A stretch of DNA of 53,292 nucleotides from Pseudoalteromonas rubra (GTDB taxonomy: Bacteria > Pseudomonadota > Gammaproteobacteria > Enterobacterales > Alteromonadaceae). Under the pieces are notes generated by a model. It was not told where the DNA came from. It searched no databases and was given only the letters and a program-made list of their open reading frames with translations. The stretch covers positions 1 through 53,292 of the forward strand of contig NZ_PNCI01000039.1 in assembly GCF_005887095.1 (NCBI RefSeq). The letters are read 5' to 3'. Of the stretch, positions 34,121 through 42,495 are shown piece by piece. The number at the start of each line of letters is the position of its first letter. The first letter of the stretch is position 1. The position numbers and the translations under genes are program-made.

Positions 34121-35145
34121 CTTAGAATAAATCCATGTTTTAGCGGATCACTGGGATCCAGACAAAATATATGTTTTCCGGTCAGATACGCCTCGCCCAT
34201 CACTTTTGGACGAACCGCCTGATGTCCGTAATACTGAAAAGTTTCACCAATACTGGTGTCAAAACCACAACCCAAAAGCCCCTCAATATGAACAACTTCG
34301 CCCGGGCCCAGTTTGCCCTCTACCGCCAGCAACGCCGCTCTGCCACTCACACCAGTACCTGTGGGGCTGCGATCCAATGAACCATCGGCAAATATACAAA
34401 CATGACGGCTATGACTGTCTACACCACAGACTTGTGAATTGGAGTAGAACACCACACCATATAGAAAACCCAGAGAAGGGTCTTCTGGATGTGTAAGCTC
34501 AACGACTCCGCTCAGAGTTCGTTTTATTTTTCTGCCCAGAGTTATGATTTCTTCATAGTTTTGCTCAATGAGTGCTAAATCTAGTTGGTCGGCATTTACA
34601 TAGGCGTAATAGGCACCACCAAATGCAATATCACAATGAACAGTGCATTGTGGTGACAACGTCACAGGCACATTAAGCTGACATACAAATGATGGCACGT
34701 TATAAAAGCCCACTCGCTGACTCTCAGAGGAATAAAATGCACTGATTTGCCCTGCTGGGGTATCCATGTTGAGGGACTGCTCTTCGACGACTCCTGGTCC
34801 TAACGATCTGGCCAACTCAGTTAGCGCAATCACCGCATGACCACACATTGTCGAGTAACCCTCGTTATGCATAAATAACACACCAAATGCGCTATCATCC
34901 CTTTCGGGCTCAGTGAGTAACGCGCCATACATATCCGCATGTCCGCGCGGCTCAAACATCAATGCCCTGCGCAGTTCTTCAAAGTGGGCCTGGCAGTATA
35001 AGCGTTTCTCAACCATACTTTTGCCTTGTGGTTCAGGCCAGCCAGTCAGTATGATACGAAGTGGCTCACCCGCCGTGTGCATATCTAATGCCTGAACTTG
35101 TTGCCAATGTGGCGGTATATGCCACTGAGTCAGGTCAGATTTCAT
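34117..35145 (-). CDS. lhpH: trans-3-hydroxy-L-proline dehydratase (proline racemase family)
   Basis: The 342-residue protein belongs to the proline racemase superfamily. The first catalytic residue is Cys101 in STMCGHAVIAL. At the second site racemases and 4-hydroxyproline epimerases have Cys (SPCGTG), but here it is Thr262 in DRSPTGTGVSGRAAL. The Cys/Thr pair is the known signature of trans-3-hydroxy-L-proline dehydratases such as human L3HYPDH. The product is Delta1-pyrroline-2-carboxylate. TATGGAGGTAAG before the ATG is a very strong ribosome site. It is directly after the receptor gene and a terminator-like hairpin, and overlaps the peptidase gene by four bases. Confidence 0.88.
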   Translation of the reverse strand: MKSDLTQWHIPPHWQQVQALDMHTAGEPLRIILTGWPEPQGKSMVEKRLYCQAHFEELRRALMFEPRGHADMYGALLTEPERDDSAFGVLFMHNEGYSTMCGHAVIALTELARSLGPGVVEEQSLNMDTPAGQISAFYSSESQRVGFYNVPSFVCQLNVPVTLSPQCTVHCDIAFGGAYYAYVNADQLDLALIEQNYEEIITLGRKIKRTLSGVVELTHPEDPSLGFLYGVVFYSNSQVCGVDSHSRHVCIFADGSLDRSPTGTGVSGRAALLAVEGKLGPGEVVHIEGLLGCGFDTSIGETFQYYGHQAVRPKVMGEAYLTGKHIFCLDPSDPLKHGFILR

Positions 35146-35160
35146 CTTACCTCCATAACG

Positions 35161-35183
35161 AAAAGCCGGGCATAAAGCCCGAC
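35161..35183 (-). terminator. Terminator or attenuator between receptor and lhpH
   Basis: On the minus strand GTCGGGC and GCCCGGC (one G-U pair) form a 7-bp stem with a TTTAT loop followed by TTTT. It lies between the receptor stop and the lhpH ribosome site, so it probably lowers but does not abolish read-through into the enzyme genes, since no separate promoter is evident in the 58-bp gap. Confidence 0.65.
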
Positions 35184-35203
35184 TGACCAGGGAAAATGTT
35201 CAG

Positions 35204-38200
35204 TTAAAAAGTAAAGCGCGCAACCAAAGAAATGTAACGTTCCTCCTGTCGGCGTGTCACCAACCCATAATCTGGGTTAAGCTCCAGTTCCTGCCCTTCT
35301 ACAGAGCTGCTGCGAGTTCTGGTTTCGGTGATATCTAAAGCGGCATCATTATTAAGCAGGTTGTAGACAGTGGCTTTAAGCATCAGATCATGACCTGAGA
35401 TCTCCGTGTTGTAGGTCAATGACATATCCAGATTTGTCAACCATGGGAGGTTATCGATACTGCCTCGCGGTGCCGGATTGCCATTTTCATCGTAGTGACT
35501 GACATGACCATAACCGCGACTCACGCACTTATCCCAGGGACTGCCCTTTTTACAGCTATCAACATCACTCGGGTGTAATGACAAATAGTTTGTCGGGCGA
35601 CCCGAAATAGCACGGGCAACCAACCCTAAGGTTAACTCATCGGTCAGTTCGTAGGCACCTGAGAACTTGAAGGCATGACGGTGATCATTGGGTAAGTCAC
35701 CGTAACCGTGATCCATCAGATCGGCATAGTCGTAGGACGTCGTCCAGCCTGGATCGGCCTGATTGTTGTCGGTTTTTACCAATCCTTCAGTGTTGCCATA
35801 GCTGTGCGACCAAGTGTAAGAGGAATTGATCCTAAAGCGATCAGTCAGGTTGCCCTCCAAGGTAAACTCCAGTGCCAGGTATCTACGTTTAGCCTGCTGC
35901 AATGCAAGTTCCTCGGCGCTGAGCGTGATGTCATCGACCTGCCCGTCACCGTCAAAGTCATAGCTCAGGGAAATGGCTTCGCCAGGATTGTTCAGCACAT
36001 AGTAGGAGCTTTGTCCGACGTTATCCGTGATCCCCAGCTCAGCCAGCTTTTTCGCCAGTACCGGTGCAACATTAGTATCTTCAACGCTGCGCCCTAAATC
36101 CCGGTAGATTGCGCGGATCCCCAGCGCCATATCGTCGAATACCTCCTGCTGATAGCCTAACGTAAACTCATCAGAATACATTGGCTTCAGATCGGAAGAT
36201 GCGATAAGACCCGGCTCTGTGATCCCCCGTTGAGTCCAGTAGCGGTCACGAAACTTAGCCCCCCGGCTAGGCGAGCCATCAGCTTCGAGAACAGGTAACC
36301 CATTGGCATCTACCTGATCCAACGCATAATAGTCATACCACTCAACTGAAGCAGAACCGAGCGTCACGTTCATATTTGCCGATACCGGTTGAAAGTAACG
36401 GCCATAGGTGGCAAAAATTTTAGCGCTGCCGTCACCGTGCAAATCATAAATGGCCTGTAATCTTGGCGCGATTTGATTTTTCATGTCCACATAGGGGCGA
36501 CCATCCGTTACGGTGTTTTCAAATTCACTGTATCTAAGCCCTAAATTCAGCACTAAGTTATCCGTGGCCTGCCAGCTGTCATTGATATAAAACGCTAAAG
36601 CTGTTGAATCTGAGTCAACTTCTCGGGTACGTACCCGATGCTCGATATAATCGCTGCCCTGAGGTGCACCAGATAGATCGCCCTCAGACGCTGTCATCAC
36701 CGTCCACCAGCCTTGTGCTTCGCCAATGCCATTCTGGCCTTCGTAGTAATCGACCGTGATCTTGGCATAGTCCAGGCCAAAAGATATCGAGTGCATCTCC
36801 AGATCCCAGGTAAAGTCCAGCTTAAACTGGTCACGGATAAACTCTTCTTCTGTGATACCGCTGGCGGTGTGTGATGAAACAGTCACAAAACCATCACGCT
36901 CATCCCACACACCCGGATCTGTTGAAGCCACAACGTTTTCGACATTTTCCGACACCCGACCTAACACAGCAGACACAGAAAAGAAGTCGCTAAGATAGCC
37001 GTTGTAGTTCAGGCTGTAGACTTTACCACCGTCCTCACCCGGGGCGGCTACCCCTCGGGGATCGCCAATCACATTACTTTCCCCGTCATAGGTATAGGAT
37101 TGTCTTTCCCAGGTGCGCTTGTTATTCATGGCAGAAAAACCTACGGAATGGTTTTCATTAATGAACCAGTCCAGTTTGGCAAACCAGCGATCTTCTTCAC
37201 GATCTCGGTCGTTGTAGACGGTTTGCCTTGCCCAGGTATGATTTTCCCTGCGCGGAGCGAGCAATCCATAAAAGAACAAGGAGTCTTCAATCAGTGCACC
37301 ACTTGCCCAAACCTGAAGCTCTTTAAACGTTTCGCCTGATTGCTTTGTGTTGGTGTCATATCCCACAATTCCATTACTCTGATATATGGAGTCGTGTTGG
37401 TCTCTTAAGCTATTGGGGTCATAACGCATTTCAACCCCCAATTTAAAATCATTGTCGCCGGACTTAGAAACGGCGTTAACTATACCGCCAAGTGCACCAC
37501 CAAATTCCGGACTGACCCCGCCAGTTTTAATTTGAGTTTGCGAAATCGCTTCCCAGGGAAGGCGAATAGAACCCAGGCCGGTACGAATGCTGGTGACATT
37601 CAACCCGTTGAAATAGTAACCATTCTCTGCCGAGGATGAACCTCCGAAGCTGGATGCCCCTTTGAACTCTGAGCCACCGGGTTCAGCAGTTCCGGGCGCC
37701 AATAGCGCAATACTTTCAAAGCCGGTATTTACGGGCATAGCTTTGATTTCTTCGTCTGTGTATGTAACCCCCGCTGTGGAAGATGCCATGTCAACACGGC
37801 GAATGGCCGTACCTGATACCGCAATGCGCTCGATATCTGATGTACCTATCCTATTAAGTTGGGCATCCAGTAACACCGACTGGCCTATACTCACCTGAAC
37901 CTGCTCTTCGAGCACAGTTTCGAACCCGTCCTTGCTAATCGACACCCGATATTGACCGACCGGTAAATTACGCAAAATATATTCACCCTGTGCATTGGTT
38001 CTGACGCTAAATGTCAGTCCTTTTGCTTTGTGTGTGAAGATGAGTTCCACACCGCTCAGGTCATTGCCCTGGCCACTGACGATATTACCTCTGATCAAAC
38101 TGTTGCCATCTGCAGCTAATGCAGGCACCCCGCCGCCCAATGCCAGTGCTATTGCACTCGCAGCCAGCGTCTGACGGATCACCTGCGTATTATTTTTATT

Positions 38201-38209
38201 GTTACGCAT
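35204..38209 (-). CDS. TonB-dependent receptor with carboxypeptidase-like N-terminal domain
   Basis: The 1001-residue outer-membrane protein has a signal peptide (to about ALAA at residue 33), a carboxypeptidase-regulatory-like domain (about 38-118, 'LIRGNIVSGQGNDLSGVELIF', 'TNAQGEYILRNLPVGQYRVSISKDGFE'), a plug domain (about 130-250, 'SIRLPWEAISQTQIKTGGVSPEFGGALGGIVNAVSKSG') and a beta-barrel ending in the aromatic motif LVARFTF. This Oar-like architecture is common in marine bacteria that take up peptides. Given its neighbours, a hydroxyproline- or proline-rich peptide is the likely substrate. The RBS is AGGA about eight bases before the ATG. Confidence 0.9.
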   Translation of the reverse strand: MRNNKNNTQVIRQTLAASAIALALGGGVPALAADGNSLIRGNIVSGQGNDLSGVELIFTHKAKGLTFSVRTNAQGEYILRNLPVGQYRVSISKDGFETVLEEQVQVSIGQSVLLDAQLNRIGTSDIERIAVSGTAIRRVDMASSTAGVTYTDEEIKAMPVNTGFESIALLAPGTAEPGGSEFKGASSFGGSSSAENGYYFNGLNVTSIRTGLGSIRLPWEAISQTQIKTGGVSPEFGGALGGIVNAVSKSGDNDFKLGVEMRYDPNSLRDQHDSIYQSNGIVGYDTNTKQSGETFKELQVWASGALIEDSLFFYGLLAPRRENHTWARQTVYNDRDREEDRWFAKLDWFINENHSVGFSAMNNKRTWERQSYTYDGESNVIGDPRGVAAPGEDGGKVYSLNYNGYLSDFFSVSAVLGRVSENVENVVASTDPGVWDERDGFVTVSSHTASGITEEEFIRDQFKLDFTWDLEMHSISFGLDYAKITVDYYEGQNGIGEAQGWWTVMTASEGDLSGAPQGSDYIEHRVRTREVDSDSTALAFYINDSWQATDNLVLNLGLRYSEFENTVTDGRPYVDMKNQIAPRLQAIYDLHGDGSAKIFATYGRYFQPVSANMNVTLGSASVEWYDYYALDQVDANGLPVLEADGSPSRGAKFRDRYWTQRGITEPGLIASSDLKPMYSDEFTLGYQQEVFDDMALGIRAIYRDLGRSVEDTNVAPVLAKKLAELGITDNVGQSSYYVLNNPGEAISLSYDFDGDGQVDDITLSAEELALQQAKRRYLALEFTLEGNLTDRFRINSSYTWSHSYGNTEGLVKTDNNQADPGWTTSYDYADLMDHGYGDLPNDHRHAFKFSGAYELTDELTLGLVARAISGRPTNYLSLHPSDVDSCKKGSPWDKCVSRGYGHVSHYDENGNPAPRGSIDNLPWLTNLDMSLTYNTEISGHDLMLKATVYNLLNNDAALDITETRTRSSSVEGQELELNPDYGLVTRRQEERYISLVARFTF

Positions 38210-38278
38210 TTTTTTATTCCTGTTGAGTTCCCATTAATGTTGTGCCTGTAACAGACCTAATCACCCTACAATGGATTT

Positions 38279-38308
38279 ATATTGTATACAATATTTTTTA
38301 TTCAAATA
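38279..38308 (-). promoter_or_regulatory. Promoter with GntR-type operator upstream of the receptor gene
   Basis: A perfect 16-bp palindrome, ATATTGTATACAATAT, occupies 38279-38294. On the minus strand it lies between a -35-like TTGAAT and a -10-like ATATAA / TATAAA with a 17-18 base spacer, about 70-85 bases upstream of the receptor ATG. TTGTATACAA is of the form bound by FCD-type GntR regulators. A protein bound here would block RNA polymerase. The same core, TTGTCTACAA, is at 40543-40552. Confidence 0.65.
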
Positions 38309-38591
38309 AATTGAGGAGTTGATTTAATCAGGTGTTTTTCAGCGTGTTCAGAAGACTGACGTCTCCTATCCCTGTATTTCATATGAAAGGCTGTTATGTC
38401 AGTTTGTATCTATTTTCAGGGCAAAAATAAGATGAATAGAAGATATTGAAAATAAAAAGTTAGTTTCCTGGATGAGGTTATGGCAGATAGTCAAGAGATG
38501 CCAACACGGCTTAACGTATTAATACTTCGAGTAATAAAAAACCACACGTCACTGCATGAAGATATTTTCTGCGGCAGTACAATCAGGTGTT

Positions 38592-38616
38592 AAAAAAGGT
38601 GGCTAATAAGCCACCT
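38592..38616 (-). terminator. Terminator after the DUF885 peptidase gene
   Basis: On the minus strand AGGTGGCT and AGCCACCT form a perfect 8-bp stem around TATT, followed by TTTTTA. It begins eight bases after the stop codon, so the peptidase and the receptor genes form separate transcripts. The 380 bases between it and the receptor start hold the operator and no gene. Confidence 0.85.
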
Positions 38617-38623
38617 CTTAAAG

Positions 38624-40486
38624 TTAACTTTGTGACGCGACCCAGCGGTCGACATCGTCTTCCACTATCGCCAGTGGTCTGGCGCCTTTCAGTAAGATCA
38701 CATCATGGAACGCCTTGATATCAAACTTATCGCCCAATGCCTTACGCGCCTTATCACGCAGCTCAACGAGTTTAATCATACCCAGTTTGTAACCCAGCGC
38801 CTGTCCTGGCCAGGCAATATAACGGTCAATGGCCGACGTCACATCACTCATTGCCGAACCTGTTGCCTCTGCAAAGTACTCAATCGCCTGCTGACGCGTC
38901 CACTGTTTATAGTGCAGACCCGTGTCAACTACCAGGCGTGCAGCGCGATAGGCTTCGGCCTGCAAACGGCCCAGATCACCGAACGGATCGCTTTCGTACA
39001 TGCCCATCTCATAAGCAACCAGCTCAGAATACAGCGCCCAGCCCTCGATATAGCCATTGAATGAAGCATTCTGACGCATCAGGCCTATGTCTGTCTGCAA
39101 CATATTCAGGGCAATCTGGAAGTGGTGACCGGGAACCGCCTCATGATAGGTCAGTGTTTTCATACCAAAGCTTGGCACTGCCTTCATGTCTTTAAGGTTG
39201 ATGGCAAATACACCTGGGCGACTACCATCCAGGGAGGGCGCACTGTAGTAGCCACCCGGAGCACCAGCTTCAACTTCTTTTGGAATACGGCGCACTTCTA
39301 CTTTTTGAGGCGGTAATGTCGAGAAGTATTGCGGTGCCTTCTTATTGATGGTCTCAATTTCTCCACGTAAAAAGGTCAGCAATGCCTCACGGCCTGCATC
39401 GCTGTCTTCGTATAAAAAGCGTGGCTCATCATTGAGCTGCTTCATACGATCGCCAACAGAGCCGGTAGTGTAACCATTTTCGCGCAAGATCTGATCCATC
39501 CGCTCTGTAATACGCTTGACTTCAGCAAGCCCAATATCGTGGATCTGTTGAGCACTTAGATCTGAGTCGGCCAGATAGGTAATTTCATGCTGGTAAAAGG
39601 CTTCACCACCAGGTTGCGCCCAGATCCCGACTTTTTCTGGTGCTTTTGCTTGTAACACTTTGAGGTCGGCAATTACACGCTGGTATGCCGGATAAACCTT
39701 TTGGTCAATCAATGCTGTAGCCGTATTAACGAGCTCAGTTCGCTGTGCGTCGGAGATAGATGCAACTTTTGATAATTTGGCATCAAATGAAGTAACCAAT
39801 GGGTGTTTATCGCCCGAATGCGCGGTAAAGTTATTCAGGTATCCAAAGGTATTCGGGAACAAGACTTTGGGCAGGATAATACCCTTTTCAGCATCCTCCG
39901 CCAGCTTACCCCGGACCTGATCGGTCAGTGTTGCAAACGCTTCCAGCCTGGCCAGGTAGTTTTGCGCATCCTGCAGGTTTTCAACGCTGTGCTGATCTTT
40001 GAGCAGGTTTGGAATATCTACCAGGGGTCCGGAAAGCTGATTAACAATATAAGGTAAGTGGCCACCCCAGGTGTCTATATATCCGCCGCTAAATTGGGCA
40101 TCCCCGGCATAATAACGCGCCAGCACTTCGTTCACACGTAGGTGTAAACGATCATCTTCACTCATCTGGTGCGCTTGCAGGCGCTTCAGTTTTTCTGCCG
40201 CATTATTCATATCTATTTGCAGCGCCTGCATACCCGATGCTGAGTAGTCAGGTAGCCTGTCGGCATAACTGCCGTATTGATCAGCAGATAGCTTTAATGA
40301 GGTTGCCAGTGCAGGCTGATGATTAATAAAAGTTTGCGTATAGGCGTTAACTTGCTTGTCAATATCAGCACGTGACAATGGTGCAGCAGCAGTAGCTGCT
40401 GAGTCGGTCTGGTTGACCCGACTTTCCTGAGCACAGCCCGACAGAGCAATCGCTACGGCGAGTGTGAGCGCGTTCAACTTATTCAT
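38624..40486 (-). CDS. DUF885 family lipoprotein, probable metallopeptidase
   Basis: I start at ATG 40486 (GGAG eight bases upstream); the first 18 codons of the longer frame are leader. The 620-residue product has a lipoprotein signal (ALTLAVAIALSGC) and the DUF885 domain. The zinc-type motif HEAVPGHH lies in TYHEAVPGHHFQ near residue 447, with 'GYIEGWALYSELVAYEMGMY' after it, giving the third ligand Glu. Such proteins are predicted M32/M3-like exopeptidases at the cell surface or periplasm. It lies just upstream of the receptor and shares its operator, which fits digestion of imported peptides. Confidence 0.85.
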   Translation of the reverse strand: MNKLNALTLAVAIALSGCAQESRVNQTDSAATAAAPLSRADIDKQVNAYTQTFINHQPALATSLKLSADQYGSYADRLPDYSASGMQALQIDMNNAAEKLKRLQAHQMSEDDRLHLRVNEVLARYYAGDAQFSGGYIDTWGGHLPYIVNQLSGPLVDIPNLLKDQHSVENLQDAQNYLARLEAFATLTDQVRGKLAEDAEKGIILPKVLFPNTFGYLNNFTAHSGDKHPLVTSFDAKLSKVASISDAQRTELVNTATALIDQKVYPAYQRVIADLKVLQAKAPEKVGIWAQPGGEAFYQHEITYLADSDLSAQQIHDIGLAEVKRITERMDQILRENGYTTGSVGDRMKQLNDEPRFLYEDSDAGREALLTFLRGEIETINKKAPQYFSTLPPQKVEVRRIPKEVEAGAPGGYYSAPSLDGSRPGVFAINLKDMKAVPSFGMKTLTYHEAVPGHHFQIALNMLQTDIGLMRQNASFNGYIEGWALYSELVAYEMGMYESDPFGDLGRLQAEAYRAARLVVDTGLHYKQWTRQQAIEYFAEATGSAMSDVTSAIDRYIAWPGQALGYKLGMIKLVELRDKARKALGDKFDIKAFHDVILLKGARPLAIVEDDVDRWVASQS

Positions 40487-40542
40487 TACAGAGCTCCAGT
40501 TTTTTGTTCTGCGTGTAGTGTTATGTTGCTGGTATATCATAT

Positions 40543-40552
40543 TTGTCTACAA
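40543..40552 (-). promoter_or_regulatory. Second copy of the TTGT-N2-ACAA operator, upstream of DUF885
   Basis: TTGTCTACAA (plus strand; TTGTAGACAA on the coding strand) differs by one base from the receptor operator and lies 57-66 bases before the DUF885 start codon. It abuts a -10-like TATGAT on the minus strand, the same position as in the receptor promoter. The -35 region is weak. The repeated arrangement supports a shared regulator. Confidence 0.55.
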
Positions 40553-40603
40553 TATACAGCCGCTTGCGACCACTCTTTGAGTTTCGCAGTTATTTTTGCT
40601 TAC

Positions 40604-41617
40604 TCAGCCACTTTGTTTGTTCAAGATATAGCGCTGTACCGCTTGGTTGTGCTCTCGTAAGGATTTTGAAAAATAATGGCTGCCATCACCTTTTGAGACA
40701 AAATACAGGTAGTCCGTTTGTGCCGGCTGAGTGGCTGCTTTTATCGCATCGAACGACGGCATGGCGATGGGTGTCGGGGGCAAGCCTTTGATTCGGTATG
40801 TGTTGTAAGGCGTATGCTCGCGCAAATCGCGCCGTTTAATGTCTCCGTCAAAACGCTCACCCAGACCATAAATAACCGTCGGGTCCGTTTGCAGTCGCAT
40901 CTTGCGGTTCAAGCGGTTTACAAAGACAGACGCAATGACCGGGCGCTCTTGTGCTTTGCCCGTTTCCTTTTCGATGATGGATGCCAGGATCAGCGCCTCA
41001 TAGGCTGAGCTGATGGGCAAATCAGCTGCACGTTGCTGCCATGCAGCTGCCAGTTGCTGATGCATACGCTTGCTGGCACGTTTTATTATGGCAGATGCTT
41101 TACTGTGCGCGTGATAATGATAGGTTTCGGGGTATAACCAACCTTCTGGATGAAAAGCCGGGTTGCCGGACAGACCTGCTGTATCAACCTGAATATGCCT
41201 GGCCATGTCTGCTTCGCTCAGATCAAAGTGAATAAATGGCGCTTCTTTGAGGTTTGCCAACACCTGTTTAAAGGTTTGCCCTTCGATAATGGTGAACATG
41301 AAATCGGCCTGCGTCCCGGCACTTAACTTTGATAGCGCATCGAGTACACTCAAACCTTGTAATTCGTATACACCTGCTTTAACTTTAACCCGCTCCGGGA
41401 ACACTTTGCCATAAACCTGATAAGGTAAACAGCTTTCGACCCAGCCCAGGCCTTGCCAGCGCTGACAAATTGCCATAAAGCTGTCACCCCGCTTCACCTC
41501 AAAGTAGCGTGTATCACTGCGAAGTGGTGCTTCCTTAAACTCTGAAATTGTGTGCGTGGCTGCCAATACAACAATGACTAACCCGGACAGCAAAAGTAAA
41601 ATCAGCTTTTTGATCAT
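40604..41617 (-). CDS. mltG: Endolytic murein transglycosylase MltG
   Basis: The 337-residue inner-membrane protein cuts nascent glycan strands and so sets their length. It has an N-terminal membrane helix (4-20), a LysM-like part (about 38-85, YFEVKRGDSFMAICQRW) and the YceG/MltG catalytic domain with Glu in SIIEKETGKAQERPVIASVFVNRL and 'LQTDPTVIYGLG', 'PYNTYRIKGLPPTPI'. It overlaps pabC by four bases, the usual order in gammaproteobacteria. The usual next genes tmk and holB are absent; the cluster ends here. Confidence 0.93.
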   Translation of the reverse strand: MIKKLILLLLSGLVIVVLAATHTISEFKEAPLRSDTRYFEVKRGDSFMAICQRWQGLGWVESCLPYQVYGKVFPERVKVKAGVYELQGLSVLDALSKLSAGTQADFMFTIIEGQTFKQVLANLKEAPFIHFDLSEADMARHIQVDTAGLSGNPAFHPEGWLYPETYHYHAHSKASAIIKRASKRMHQQLAAAWQQRAADLPISSAYEALILASIIEKETGKAQERPVIASVFVNRLNRKMRLQTDPTVIYGLGERFDGDIKRRDLREHTPYNTYRIKGLPPTPIAMPSFDAIKAATQPAQTDYLYFVSKGDGSHYFSKSLREHNQAVQRYILNKQSG

Positions 41618-42381
41618 AATCTAACAACAAGCTCCTTTGCCTGGGCATGCGCATTATCCAGGCTGAAATGGTGATTGCTAATTTGGCGTACAGGCACCAG
41701 GCCCATCAGACTGTTACAAACATACACAGCATCAGCCGCATACACAGACTCCAGACTCAGTGAAGTCCTTTTAATGGGGTTATGCTGTTGCAGGCTTGAG
41801 AGATAAACGCCCTGGATCCCACACTGAGACAAATCGGGCGTATACCATTGCTTATCTTTATAGATCAGAATATTGGCTGCCGAACTTTCGATTACCTGGC
41901 CATGTAAATCCATCACAAGTACATCATCCGCAGCCTTCTGTGCGGCATTTTGTTTAATGAGCACCTGCTCAAGGCGGTTTAATGTTTTCAGCCCGGCTAA
42001 CATAGGTTGGTGACCAAGACGCACGTCAGACATAGCCAGCGTAATACCGTCTTCACGCCAACGGTTATAATGAGCCGGATATGCCGATAGCGACACCAGC
42101 GTTGTAACCTGAGCCTGGTCAGGCAAGCCATAGCCTCTGCCGCCCTCTCCTCGGGTGATCACCACTTTGAGCACGCCTTCATCCACTTCCCTCGACGCGC
42201 ACTCGCATCGCTCTGTCAGTGCCCTGAAGTCTAACTCAGGGAAATACAAAGCACTTGCACACTGCGCCAGGCGTTTTAAATGGCCCTCCCAGCGCTCCAG
42301 TTTACCCGCTGAAATCTTGACCGTTGTAAAAAAGCCATCGCCATAGTTGAGTCCCCGGTCCCGGCTGCTTACCTGCTGCAT
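41614..42381 (-). CDS. pabC: Aminodeoxychorismate lyase PabC
   Basis: The 255-residue PLP enzyme makes p-aminobenzoate from aminodeoxychorismate for folate synthesis. Class IV aminotransferase motifs are present: 'RGLNYGDGFFTTVKI', the lysine in GLKTLNRLEQVL and 'GQVIESSAANILIYK'. An in-frame stop seven to nine bases upstream fixes the ATG at 42381, leaving an N terminus about ten residues shorter than E. coli PabC. The start is preceded by no strong Shine-Dalgarno sequence. It follows fabF after a terminator and is coupled to mltG. Confidence 0.88.
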   Translation of the reverse strand: MQQVSSRDRGLNYGDGFFTTVKISAGKLERWEGHLKRLAQCASALYFPELDFRALTERCECASREVDEGVLKVVITRGEGGRGYGLPDQAQVTTLVSLSAYPAHYNRWREDGITLAMSDVRLGHQPMLAGLKTLNRLEQVLIKQNAAQKAADDVLVMDLHGQVIESSAANILIYKDKQWYTPDLSQCGIQGVYLSSLQQHNPIKRTSLSLESVYAADAVYVCNSLMGLVPVRQISNHHFSLDNAHAQAKELVVRL

Positions 42382-42458
42382 TCGTTTTTACCACACCAAA
42401 TTGAATGCACCAACTGTATCATATCCACTGTTCTGACGGTGTCATTTGGACATAAAAA

Positions 42459-42478
42459 AACCCGGCAATGCCGGGTTT
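42459..42478 (-). terminator. Terminator between fabF and pabC
   Basis: AACCCGGC and GCCGGGTT pair with a three-base AAT loop, flanked by a long A run (T run on the minus strand). It is 18 bases after the fabF stop, so pabC-mltG expression depends on read-through or a promoter in the short gap. Confidence 0.85.
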
Positions 42479-42495
42479 TCATGATGTTTCTGAGA

